Assembly (NCBI GenBank): GCA_003194525.1
Contig: NBIV01000105.1
Coordinates: 179,210 to 243,209, forward strand
Direction: 5' to 3'
Length of the DNA stretch: 64,000 nucleotides
From: Gracilariopsis chorda
Lineage: Eukaryota; Rhodophyta; Florideophyceae; Gracilariales; Gracilariaceae
Shown piece after piece: positions 40,878 through 51,842 of the stretch. Both the position numbers and the translations under genes were made by a program. The notes beneath the pieces are model-generated. The model made no database searches, had not been told where the DNA came from, and saw nothing but the letters and a program-made list of their open reading frames with translations. Numbering within the stretch: the stretch's first letter is position 1; each line of letters opens with the position of its first letter.

Positions 40878-42062
40878 ATGCCACACAATCGACAGCGTGA
40901 TGTTACGCAATCGCGATCAAGAGCAAGACTTCGCTGTTGGAGTTCTGTGACTCTCACTCTTGGAAAGCGACGAACAAACGCTCGACACGTGCGGTCAAGC
41001 CATTCCAAAGCACTCTGGGTCGCCGTCCTGCAGTATGCTCATGCAAACGCAGACGATTTAAACCTTATAAATCGTCGAAAATGCATCAGCACCGCGTTGT
41101 TTGCTTTGAACTTTAACCCATACAGCGACGCTGACTGCCTCTCACAGTTTCGCTTTCGCAAGTTCGAAGTTGAAAGGCTTATTCCCGTACTGGCATGGCC
41201 CACTGCCAAAACATCAACAGAGCGCAACCGTTACAGCGTTCATGACTGGTTGGCAGCTTGAATAATACTACGTCGTTTAGCGTCGCCAACAAGATGTTGA
41301 GATCTTGAGCAAATGTTTGGGAAGAAAACTTCTGCGTGGTCTGAGATTTTCTTGGAAGGAATCGAACATTTTCTGGGCTGTTAGGGTCACATTCCCACGA
41401 GATGTATTGAGTCAGCTTATGCGAAGGCAAACTGAGATGGTTAGGAATCATGCGTCTTTTCGAAAAGCATCTGCATTCAGAGCTGTGTAGACGTTATTGA
41501 CAGGACTGTCATTGGGATCGCGCGCCCTGGAGGTAACATGGCGTAGATGTCTGCATATAACGGACACCAGCGCACGCACGCGCTGCAATATCAGGCTGTC
41601 AACACACCAGAGGGCTTAGTAGTTAATTTGTCTGGTATCTTAGAAGAACGAAGACATGATTGGACTCTCTATGCACAGAGTGACCTTGAATCTGTGCTCC
41701 CTGAGGTCCTCGAGGTTTCCTCGCAGCGCTATTGTATTTATGGAGATTCTGCTTACAATCGGCAATGGTACATGGAGGTAACACACCAAAGCAGTAACCC
41801 CACTCAAGCACATAACGCCTTCAACAAGGCTATGTCATCCGTTTGCGTCACTTTAGAATGGGTATTCAAAACATTGAAGCTTTATTTTCCCACAATGGAC
41901 TACAAGCGCAAACAAAAAGTTCATGAGGCACCAGTAGGGATGCTGTACTTTACATGCGTGCTTCTCTGTAACATGAATAACTGCATCTACAACAACCAGA
42001 TTGCCCACTATCTTGACTGTGCACCCCCATCACTAAGCCATAATATAGAGCAACACTATTGA
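40878..42062 (+). pseudogene. Harbinger/DDE_Tnp_4-type transposase
   Basis: One frame from ATG 40878 to TGA 42060-42062 carries the family's motifs despite at least six in-frame stops (first TGA at 41259-41261). It has an Arg-rich N-terminus, then FRFRKFEVERLI and LRRLASPTR, the helix-turn-helix region. The first catalytic Asp is in VDVIDRTVIGIARPGG (Arg for the usual Gly of IDGT), the second in YGDSAYN, and the Glu in LEWVFKTLKLYF. YNGHQRTHALQYQAV is the characteristic block between them. No frameshift is needed, so decay was by substitutions. Harbinger elements normally carry a second Myb/SANT-like gene; I could not find one nearby. Element 4 landed just upstream. Confidence 0.8.
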
Positions 42063-43960
42063 GCAGGACCGAAGGGTAAACCAGCGCACAGTAAAGCTTG
42101 GGAAAGCAGCTGTCGCTTCACTTGGATGCAAAGATGCTGGCGGGAACAGTGGTATCTTTTTCTCACATAACTACTCACGGGTCTTCACTAAATCGCCACT
42201 TTCCAGCCCCTTTTCTCACGAAGTGAATGCAGAAATCTGCAATGTCTACAATACTGTCAGCGAAATTGCAGAATTTTGTGTCCCGAGTTTCTGAAATTGG
42301 TTTACGAAAAGTCTCTATTGAAAGTTTGTCTTTGCACTTCTTCCAACACTTTTCAAGACTCCACTACCATGTTCGTCGAGACCGCATACGAATTTGCGAA
42401 TATCTGTACCACAGTGACCTTCATGTGGCAGATAGCATACAAAATTGTGGGCCTATTTCCATGCTGAATTAGTGGTCTGTTGAGAATTTTGATGGTCAGA
42501 TGAATACGTACACTCACGCAAAGGACAAGTTTGCGGAATCAGTGAGAGAAAAGATCAAGTACCAAACGGCAGCTTGGTTCTTCGGACTTTAGTTTTCTAT
42601 TCCCATTCCATACCTCGACGAAAAAGATCAATGCGCTCCTTCTCACAATGTTCGACCCCAAAGCCCACAAACTCATGTAAGCGATTACGAGTTTCAGCAT
42701 CCAAAGAAGACTACAACTACATCCACAACAGTTTCCGAAGATTTCCAAACCTTAATAAGATGCTACAACGATGTTATGAAAAGGAATTATAATTTCCTTT
42801 GAGGAAGTGAAAGACGTTTTGCATTTAGAGGGCAATAACACTTCGTGGCACAGACTGCACCATGACAGGTGTTCCTGGCATATCTCCGTTGTGTACAAAA
42901 AGTATTTCCAACCCAGTGAGCGCGAGAGACAGAGTTGCTCCTTGTCTGCTTACTTTTGAGATAATGAAGAGGAAACAATTACTGTTTGCTACGGGATGGC
43001 TCTTGTGTTTTTGAAACAGAGAAGTTGCAGCAGAGTACATATTGTTGTGGTGGCGAGATGGGCATCAAGCGAAATTCATGAAGGAGAACAAGGAGAGTTG
43101 TTTCCAAGGAAAGGATTGACAACCCATCATTATGTTCAGGAACTTCAGTCGAGTATGTGAACTGCATGTCCCATCTGATATGTATGGTGGACGTTGAAGT
43201 GCCAAACATGATGGCAGGAGTTTTTCATCCAACTTATCTCCATTGAAGATATGCGTGAGCCAATCTGTTTTCTCTCTGGAGAGCTACGAAGACCTGAAAT
43301 CTTTCCAATGGCGCTTTTCGGATTGCAGAAAAGAAAGAAACGACAAAGAAATGTAACCGGAATGCTAGCTCTTCCTCGATGTGAACGAATTACGTTAGAG
43401 ATCGGAAGTTTTCTTCCTTGCATGATCTTTGTTGGATCCTGAATCCTTTTTTCTGGCAGATTCCACCTTGCAAGCTCCCTTCCCTTTTGATTTGTTCTTC
43501 TCACTGATTTTCCAAAATTGCCACATGTACGTTTCCCATATGTTTTGTTGCAGAGATCACATGTGTCATATTTGTACGCTTCTTTTGAATTCAATGCTTT
43601 CAAAAACTTCCAACGTTTCAAGGTCAAGTTCTTTCCACTTTGGAACGAACTGGTTTCTCTCCATGAACCCAGAAATCTAACCGTATTGGATTTCGTCCCC
43701 CTCGAGTACCTGGTTGGACACTGCAAGCCGCCATGTCTCATTAAATGGTAATAAAATTTTGCATGCTTCCGACTTCTTCTGCATATTGCGGTCTATACGA
43801 CAGCTGCGTGGTAGCTTTCGAATACTTTCGGCTTATCCACCGTACTGAATAAGCGACAATAGCAGGCAGTCGTTTGCATACTTCCAATTTCTGTAGGTTA
43901 CGAGCTAGGCAACAGTGACATGGCTCGCACCCTAACTTGCAGGATGGTGGTATTGTTGGC
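42063..43960. other. no recognised gene
   Basis: Several overlapping frames on both strands (for example 43145-43741 minus, 43429-43751 plus) show no motif I know. The plus strand around 42480-43240 has patchy coding-like text across many stops (EEVKDVLHLEG) and may be an old element or the partner gene of the Harbinger transposase. I cannot support a call. Confidence 0.25.
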
Positions 43961-45549
43961 ATGCTACGCTACAGACGTGTGATACTCTTTGCATTATACG
44001 CGACTGTGGTGTGGTACCGTCGGCAGAGTAAGCGACAGCAGCATGGTATACCTCGCAGGCCAAGGGACGCAGCGGGGAATAGTTCAGAGCATAGAAGGAT
44101 GGTGCTCAGAAGCCAGGTAAGTTTTGCATCTAACCCTGCATACTTTCTTTTGCAGTTCTATTCGATGGAATATGTAATGAATATTTGAGACCATAATATG
44201 CATGGTTTGAAGCTTTCAAGATCACTAACTGGTATATATTTATGTACGGAAGTCAGCGTTTACTTTCACTATGAAAAAGCTGTTAGATGGGTTCATCCTA
44301 TGCATCTGTTACAGTATTCTACTCTTCCCAACGTTAGGTGGGTATAGTATCGGCAACTGAGAATTGTTTTCGGAGTAAGTGATGGCGGGTTTCCACGATC
44401 TGTGTTGCCAGACTGAATCTCAAACTAACCCAATTGCAAAACCAAAACCTCCACTTCAGAATGTAGGAAGATTCATTCCTGTTCTTCACAGCTTTGTACC
44501 TCTAACGTGGAGTTCTTTACGGCCCTAGTCGTTAATTTTAGTGTATTGTAGCGCATCGTCTACTGCGCGGTCTGAGATGTGCTACTATCACCTACCGATG
44601 TTGCTTCCAAAAGATCGCTTCATACTCCTGCACTGGCATTGCTTTATGCCTTCTTAGGCGAAGCGCGCTAAGCCATTTTGGCGTGGGAGTTTTCGTGCTC
44701 ACGCTAAACAGGGCAAACGTGGATATGAGGGGCATTTGTGGTGAAACTACTCCCTGTTTTCAGGTGTAATAGAATGGTGCGTGACTGCAGTTTACTCATA
44801 TGTGCAGTTAAGATGACGATATGGATGAAAGAGGTAGGTTGGGTTTCACACGCAGGCTGGCAGTAGACTCTTTCTGGTCCTTCGCTGTTCTAATAATATG
44901 GCTGTAATAACGTCCTCTACGCGTACTGTATTCAGAACGTGCTCTCTGTCTTCTCGCTCATATGCCTCCCTTTTCTTTACATATCAATTTCTTAATACTT
45001 TCAAAACTCTGTTTTCAAAATATGAAGAGATTAGTAAAATACATTTCCATAATATTAGAAAATGATACTTGCATTAGTTATTATTTTCTTTCACTCCAGC
45101 CTACTCAGGTATATTCAAAACTCTATAATATTTTCTCACTCTTTTTTGTTGTTGGTTACACTGACTTAAGAACAATATGAACCATATTCAATTCATTATG
45201 TTGAAGTAAGTGTAAACAATTTGTGTATTAATTTTAGAGCTATTAGAGCTGTTAATATTTATGAAAATGTCAGTTGCAGAACATTTTTGCACCACTTGCT
45301 ACTTAAGAATTTTTTTAACTGCGTCTGTGCTCTATGATTCTTGACAATAACGGGAAACATGACGTAAAAGTCATGGAGGTAACTGAAATAAATATCAAGA
45401 TTTTACGGGTGTCTGCGCCAATTATCAAGATTTTCTGGCAGTGTATACGCCACTTTTGCACCATCTTGGAAATGGTTGTCAAATTACAAAGCATTCCGCA
45501 CAATGAAACCTCTTGTGTGGCATGCTCTGTACAGCATTTATAGGCCATT
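43961..45549. other. no recognised gene, AT-rich
   Basis: Mostly AT-rich sequence without a convincing ORF, between the unrecognised stretch and the first inverted satellite copy. Nothing repeated or structured stands out. Confidence 0.3.
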
Positions 45550-46910
45550 TATGGGGATTCGTACTGCGCCGTTTATACACCTATGTAATCTTTGCTAGCG
45601 TCTCTGAAAACGAATACACTTACCTCACACCTACAGCCGTTTTTCTGCATAAATTCTATGCACCAACCACTACCTTGCTTCCTCTCACTACGTATCTACC
45701 TGCGTAGAAACATAGTTGGTGGCAAGCAAACCAATATTTTGTATTGTTCAAAGTCTTGCAGCTCCGAGCATATTGTTTTCAGAGAACTAACATGACTCGT
45801 TTATCTCTTGAAATATCTCCCAGCTTGTACCATTTAGGTTTTAGCAGTCTTCTTCAGGCGTGTTTAAGACACTACGAATGTGCTGCATCTTACTAACCAT
45901 TGCGAACCTCTAAGCGTAAATATGGTTCAGAATAGGTGACTAAGCACTAATCACTTTCGTTTTACGGTGTTTGCTTTTTGGGGTTTCTAGGTATAGCATT
46001 TCTTCAGTTTGGGAGCTTCAATCCTTCATATTGTAACCACTGTTACGCGCGGTTAGTCCTGTGTTGGCTGTGCTCTGGCTGGGAGCCTTTCCGCAAGCTC
46101 CGGTACCGCTGAATAAACCGTTTCCCTGTTGCAAATTCTGCCTTGACTAGGAAGCTTGCACTCAGGGCCGTTTACTACTGCTGCTACGAAATTGCTCGCA
46201 GCGCCGTTGCTACTCTAAAAACGTATGCAATCACTTCACGCCTCCAGCCGTTCTTCCGCATACATTATGATCACAAAGAAACACCTTTTGTTTTCTCGCT
46301 ACAAATTTACTTGCCTAGAAACGTAGTTTGTGGCACACGGGCCAATATTTGTATTGTGCACAATGCTGGGGCTCCGTGCATATTTTTAAAGCAAACTAAC
46401 AGAACGCATTTATGTTCTAATATATATGCCAGATTTTAGCATTCGGTTTTTAGCGGGCTTTTTCAGGCGTAACTAGAAAACTACCACCGTGCTGCGTCAT
46501 ACCAACCAATCCGAACCCCTCAAAGAATATTTGACTAAGAATGGTTGACAAAGCACTTAACGTTTTCGCTTTACGATATTTTAATTTATTTGATATCGTG
46601 TATAGCCCTTTGCCAGGTGCAGAGCTTCAAACCGTCACATTGCAAACACTCTCAGGAGCAGTTTGTCCTGTGTTTGCACAGTTTGGGCTGAGAACCAGTA
46701 TACACGTTCCGGTACAACTAAGTAAACTGTTTCTCTGTAGCGGATTCTGTAAGACTAGAATTCCTACACTCAGCTTTTTTCCTTGTTGCTTTTACGAAGG
46801 CGCTTGCAGCGCTGTTCCCTCTCCAAAACCGTATGTACTCACCTCACGCCAGTAGCCTTATCCTCTCATACATTAAGTGCAAAAACCTTCACGTTGTTTC
46901 TTCTCGCTAA
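45550..46910 (-). repeat. diverged inverted satellite copies (~608-bp monomer)
   Basis: On the minus strand this stretch matches the satellite at 51235-64000. The block near CCTCACGCCTCCAG recurs at about 45624, 46236 and 46842, a spacing of 606-612 bp. Other shared marks are AAGCTCCGGTACCGCTGAATAAACC (46100-46125 region), TATGGTTCAGAATA and GAAGCTTGCACTCA. The copies are strongly diverged from each other and carry the ~140-bp segment that later monomers lack (GCTCCGTGCATAT near 46370). They face the main array across about 4.3 kb. Confidence 0.8.
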
Positions 46911-48058
46911 GCAGTAGCGCATTACCCTACTCGGGAGACCAGCCACTGTCAGAGGAGCTGACAGCAGGCACAGTCTCACAAAAGGAGCCTAGCAGTCCCT
47001 GAATAGTTCGAGTCCCGTGCTCGGCTCTACGATTCTAACAGAAGTACGATTACTTGGCGAAGCCCACCATTCCCCAAACTATAAGTGTTTAATAGACGTA
47101 GTATAAAAGTGTGGAAGTCGACAAGAAACCTATCGGTGGACCAGCAACGTGATATACTGACGAAGAACGGGAGCGTAGTCCCGAGATTGCCCCAGCGCCC
47201 AGACGAGGGCCTACGCTTGCGTCGTATACGACGCTTCGACAGAACACCCAACGAGTGGCAACAGGAGGGCAGGGAATACCTGAGATTGCGCAAGAGCCCA
47301 GACATGTACGTCCACTACGGCTGCACCGTTTGGTACTGAAAGTGAGCGATGTTGACTAAGCCGGGTTCGCGCCTGCACCTAAGTATAGAGGCCGATACAA
47401 TACATCATCTGCCTACTCAGACGATAGGATTGCCAGTAGCCCAACGAGCTAAGAAACAGCGCAACGCGCACTACCGGCTGCCAAAGACCTATAGTGACAA
47501 GGACTGAACGCATAGTACCGCGCTAGTGTGGGACATGAGGTGGAATTCGACTTTAGTTGCCCAGACTAAAGCACCTAATGTTGGCGTAGACGTCAGATTA
47601 AGTCCGGGAAAACTTGTGTTTCAATACCAGAATTGTGGTTCTGAACCCACAAAAAGTGTGGCAGACTTTGCTTAGAAGCTGGAGCGTGAGCTCGGCACAC
47701 TAACGTGGCCGGCTGCTACGACAGCTCTCGTAAAGTTCGTCTACACTAATAAATAAAGTATATACTTGTACAACTGTACACGCGCCCACGTGCTGCATTC
47801 GGCAAAGGGCCAGTGCCACACGTGGACACGCCAGGCTCGATAAGCACCTAGTGTAGGGCGGCATTGTCGTGAAAAACTGAAATATCCAAGGCATTCCCTC
47901 TAAGAAACAGTGCGGCTGCACCGTAACTGCCAGGCGTCCGCCCTCCATATGAAGGCAAGGCCCAGTGCACTACATCACCCTCTCTCCAAAGGAAGAGACT
48001 TCGCTCACTATCTCAAGTGATCACCTGATCACAGGCTTACGCGAGTTGTCGCGCTTCT
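46911..48058. other. no recognised gene
   Basis: Short frames only (for example 47085-47339 plus). No motif, no repeat of the neighbouring satellite. It may be part of the old element relic that follows. A tRNA B-box-like string near 47008-47019 stands alone without a partner stem. Confidence 0.3.
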
Positions 48059-48933
48059 TTGACTTACGCGATCTTCGTGATTCTCCTCAGGCAACGCATT
48101 CGCAAGTACGCGAACCAGAAAGACTTGTGCATCGCTGAAGCATGGGGAATCGTCGCAACTGGAAACAGATGCGGGAATCCCGCGAAGCACTCTACGACAG
48201 AGCTCTGCAGTGCGTGCGTTGGAAGTCTGATACGACAATGTCATTCCCATCTTGGAGTGAGACACACACCAGGGTATGCAGGAAATGTGTCTCCTTCGCG
48301 CACTTGTTGGAATTGAAACGGGGAATTCCATGGACGGCTGCCCTCGAAGAGGTTCATGGTATCATGAATTCCAACCACATTTAGCGCTTAGTACGCGCTC
48401 TCCCAACATTGCACGTCATTCCACCGACCGTAGTTCTCGACGAGAACAAGCTTTAGGCCCTTGACCCATGCCGTAGCAATGCGCGATGAGACTTCGTCGC
48501 GAGGGAAGTTGCTCCTCAACATGCATGGACTGAGCAGATCAAGGTGTACACACAGCTCCCCTGGTGCCAATTCAAGCGCATGCGCCGACAAGTATACCAG
48601 CCTCCAGTACGTCAACACCAAGTCAAGATCGACTACGTCTTCCACGATGTGATCCCTGACATAATTCCAAGCTTCGCATCATGGTGGCATGAAGTAGAGG
48701 TACCCTATAGGTTCTTCAACAAAATGCTACCAGTGGTGGTGTACCGGGAATCTTACTTCCGCAACTACCCAGGGTATTACACTGTGCCCCGATCGGCGTG
48801 GTCTTATTCGGTGGGTCGCCACCTCACATACGAAGTCCGAGGAGGCTGTGTATGGTGGATTCCACCAGCAGTCCGCGAGGACATCAGAGCCATTGGGCTC
48901 ACTGCGACTCATTCTGAGGCTGATTCCAGGTGA
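48059..48933 (+). pseudogene. decayed homologue of the Element 1 antisense ORF
   Basis: Plus-strand pieces (48142-48384, 48544-48933) align with the folded part of the 595-residue antisense protein. WWIPPAVREDIRAIGL matches LWFLPPRVRAAIRNLDL, preceded by matching WW and PPV positions, and W-TAALEEV resembles W-RNFSAARQEAL. Stops and frame changes break it. Here it lies upstream of, and on the same strand as, an integrase relic, unlike in Element 1, so two copies in opposite orientation are probably juxtaposed. Confidence 0.55.
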
Positions 48934-49379
48934 GATACCAACGCTCAAAGGCGGACAACTCTGTTGGACGCCATTGACAAGAGCTGGTGGTCTTCTTTTC
49001 TCCAGACGGGGTATTTTGGTAGTATCCAGCGACTCTGATAGTCACGATTTGCGGCTCTCTGCGCCCTGCCGACAACTGGAGATTAACGGCTGGAAATATA
49101 GAGAGCAACTCGGTAGTTTTCGAACCCTATCATATGGAACTTGGAAATACTTGAAAGATATACGGTTGGCATTGCCAAAGAATGATAACCTCTCATCGAA
49201 GATCCGCGCCCGGATTATATCGCACCGGTATCCAATGAACTTAGGGCCACTAAATTGTCAGACTGGACGACTGGTCTGCACTTAGCTGCGTGGAGGCGTC
49301 AAAATTTATCAAAGCTAACAACGGGAGTGGACGATGTCTCCATGGAGGTACCCAAAGAAGCTAATATTGTTTCTGGCTT

Positions 49380-50000
49380 GAGCCCCGTTGGATATTGTCG
49401 CTATTGACGTACTGGGGAAACTCTTCCAAACACCATGGCGGCAACTGTTATTTATTAGAGATCAGCGATCGGTCTTTTGAAGTAGCACGGCCCGTGCCAT
49501 TGAGTAGAAGTACCGCAGTGGCGGTTACACACGCTTTTGTACTGCATATGGTCTTTAGGAACGGCCCCCCCATCGATCGGACAATAGATGTAGAAATTTG
49601 CCACGACATTCCTACGGAACGTTTCCTAGATACTGGAAGTCAAGAAGGGGTTCAATAGGGCGTATCATCAACAGAGCAAGGTTCAAGTTGACCTTCCAAC
49701 CGTAAAATTAAAAATGCACTCGAAACCGCTTTCGTGGCCTATACTAGTGATTAGCATTTATATACAGATGCTCTAACCTACGTGTAACATACCCAAGTAC
49801 GTCGACCTATGGGACTGATGCCGTTCGAACTCGTGTTGTCTACATATCCATTATCAGTGGTAATTGAACCCCAGCACGGCTTGCGCTCACCAAGAAGTCA
49901 CTGGGAGAAGTGCAAGTCATGGTTCGCAAGGATGGTATCTAGTGAGCGGAACGCCACGGAAAAATCCCAGAAGGGCTTCCAGCTGGACGTATACGCCTGA
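49380..50000 (+). pseudogene. integrase relic related to Element 1
   Basis: Across several frames the text follows the Element 1 integrase. APLDIVAIDVLGKL matches APLEFIAIVILGPLL and keeps the catalytic Asp. SDRSFEVARPVPL, VLHMVFRNGPP and MGLMPFELVLS match TDRFSKLVRTVPL, THWIFVYGPP and TGVSPFELVLS. There is no continuous ORF. Confidence 0.65.
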
Positions 50001-50149
50001 ATCTCTTGGTTTATCCCACACGTTTGCAAAGATGACTACGTTTTCCTTCGAGAAGAATACTAGAATCCCGAAAATGAGAAATTTCATAAACTTTCTCCTA
50101 CCGCTGATAGACCTACGGCATTGTATCTATACGCAAAAAGGGCTCCACA

Positions 50150-50640
50150 GTGCTCTCCGATATGAAGGGTGAACATGAACGCATTTTTCGCGATCGCGTC
50201 ACGGTAACGTTGATGTCATCACCCAAAACGCTCCCACTGCACCTACTGGATTCCACAATCACCCAGAGCTCTCCTCGGGTTCCAACGGAATCTATTTCAA
50301 AACCCTCAATCTTGCCCCACCCACAACTATGCCTCACAGATCTCTTGTTACGGCCGATACGGGCCCCTCTGAGTCAGCCGGCTCGCTACCCTCCCTCAAC
50401 CGAGTTGTCACACTTCCGGACATACTTACGCCCTTCGCTTCACCTAAGGCAGGGAAGTGTGCGCTACGAAGAAGACATTTGTCGATTGTCCTGCCACCTG
50501 CTACACCTGTTTCGAACCCGGAAAACACCGCTACACGAATGGAAGCCCTTGCAATTGCCCCAGTTTGCGGTATCGACCAACCGTTTCACGCCCCATCTCC
50601 CACGCCCAGCACAGTCACCAAGTCGCATACGAGAGTTTCA
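50150..50640 (+). pseudogene. integrase C-terminus, short linker and chromodomain relic
   Basis: The frame open from 50150 has EHERIFRDRVTV and SILPHPQLCLTDL, matching THKRISRDRVVL and TVLPHPSRGLSDL of Element 1. About 60 codons later RYEEDICRL and HEWKPLQLPQ match the chromodomain edges VYEGEFVVDRL and DTWEPIEHLPR. The chromodomain core is lost or scrambled. The linker is far shorter than in Element 1. Confidence 0.55.
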
Positions 50641-51234
50641 ATCTCAGCAGACCCGGCTATGAAAATAACCTCTCAGAATTGGAGCTATTCAGGAGGGCTG
50701 AATACCTCATTCGCGGATGAACACCACGCGAAATGGAAATTGTATTCTGTAGACACCGGGAATGTTTGTGCGTCACAGCCGAAAGCATGGTCACGCTCGA
50801 TTGTAGGGCCACGAAACGACGTTGAGTGCCTGCGACTGAGGCGATCGCCGCTTTGGAAAGAACGGGCCTCTCAATCTTGGTACTACTTTTCACGTGACTA
50901 GAGCGTCTTACTCCTTATACCATGCCCAATGGTGGACAAGGCACTACCTGTTACTAAGGGCAAATTGCCGCGTTCTAACTTGAGGGACGCTGTTAGGCTT
51001 GGACGAGAGACTGAACCGCCTCCACGGCACTGAAATTGGACTCACTCACTATTCCAGGGCAGCGAAGCTATACCCCTTCTCAAACAGCCAAACGTCGGAA
51101 TGGGGACAGCACAAACTCCGAAAATATCTCCTGCCTTCGACGGAACGGGTTGAAGAAAGCAAAGATAACCCAGAAAGAAAAGAAAAAGCGTTCCCTGGAA
51201 ACAAAAAAGATCGAATTTGAACTTTCAGTTGGGG
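50641..51234. other. no recognised gene
   Basis: Remains of the Element 1-like relic and its flank up to the first satellite monomer. Short frames only. Confidence 0.3.
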
Positions 51235-51842
51235 GTTTGCAATGGTTAGTAGGATGTAGCACGATGGTTCTCTCTGAGACACGCCTGAGCAAGACCTCTG
51301 AGACCTAAACGGTGCAACCAGACAAGTAGCACAGAAGATATGTGGGTGGCATTCGTTCGGTGAGAACAATATGCACGGAGCCGCAACAGTTGGAACAATA
51401 CAAAATATTAGTCTTCGTACCCCAAAATAAGTTTGTAGAAGAGTAGATGAGTGGTGAGCAAAAGCAAGGTGGTCGTTGGTGCAAAAACCATATGTGGGGT
51501 ATCGGTTGGAGGTGCTCGCTCAGTGCATACGTTTTCCGAGAAAGAACAAAGCTGCAAGAGCCCTCGAAGCAGTGCCTGAGAAGGGTACTGAGTGCATGCT
51601 TCCAAATCCTACATAAACTGCTACGGGGGAATGTTTTATCCAGTGATACTGGAGCTTGTATAAGGGTTCGTGGACAAAACAGCTTAATAGGGTCACAAAC
51701 AGCGGGTAAGAATGGTTGCAAATTGAAGGATTGAGGCCTCCAAAGTGAAGAGAAGCCATTCACAACAACCGTAGTTGACACACTGTAAACTGAAACTTTT
51801 TGGTGCTTTGTAACCTATTCTGAATCATATTTTCGTTTGGGG
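51235..51842 (+). repeat. long (~608-bp) satellite monomer at the array edge
   Basis: The segment from GTTTGCA at 51235 to the next GTTTGCAG at 51843 aligns with the later monomers but has about 140 extra bases (roughly 51285-51425). That extra part is also found in the inverted copies at 45550-46910 (ATATGCACGGAGC motif). It is the most diverged forward copy. Confidence 0.75.

Noticed and set aside
46918-47035. tRNA gene suggested by a GTTCGAGTCC B-box-like string and an acceptor-like GTGCTCGGCTC.
   Set aside because: No complementary 5' acceptor strand or anticodon arm can be placed.
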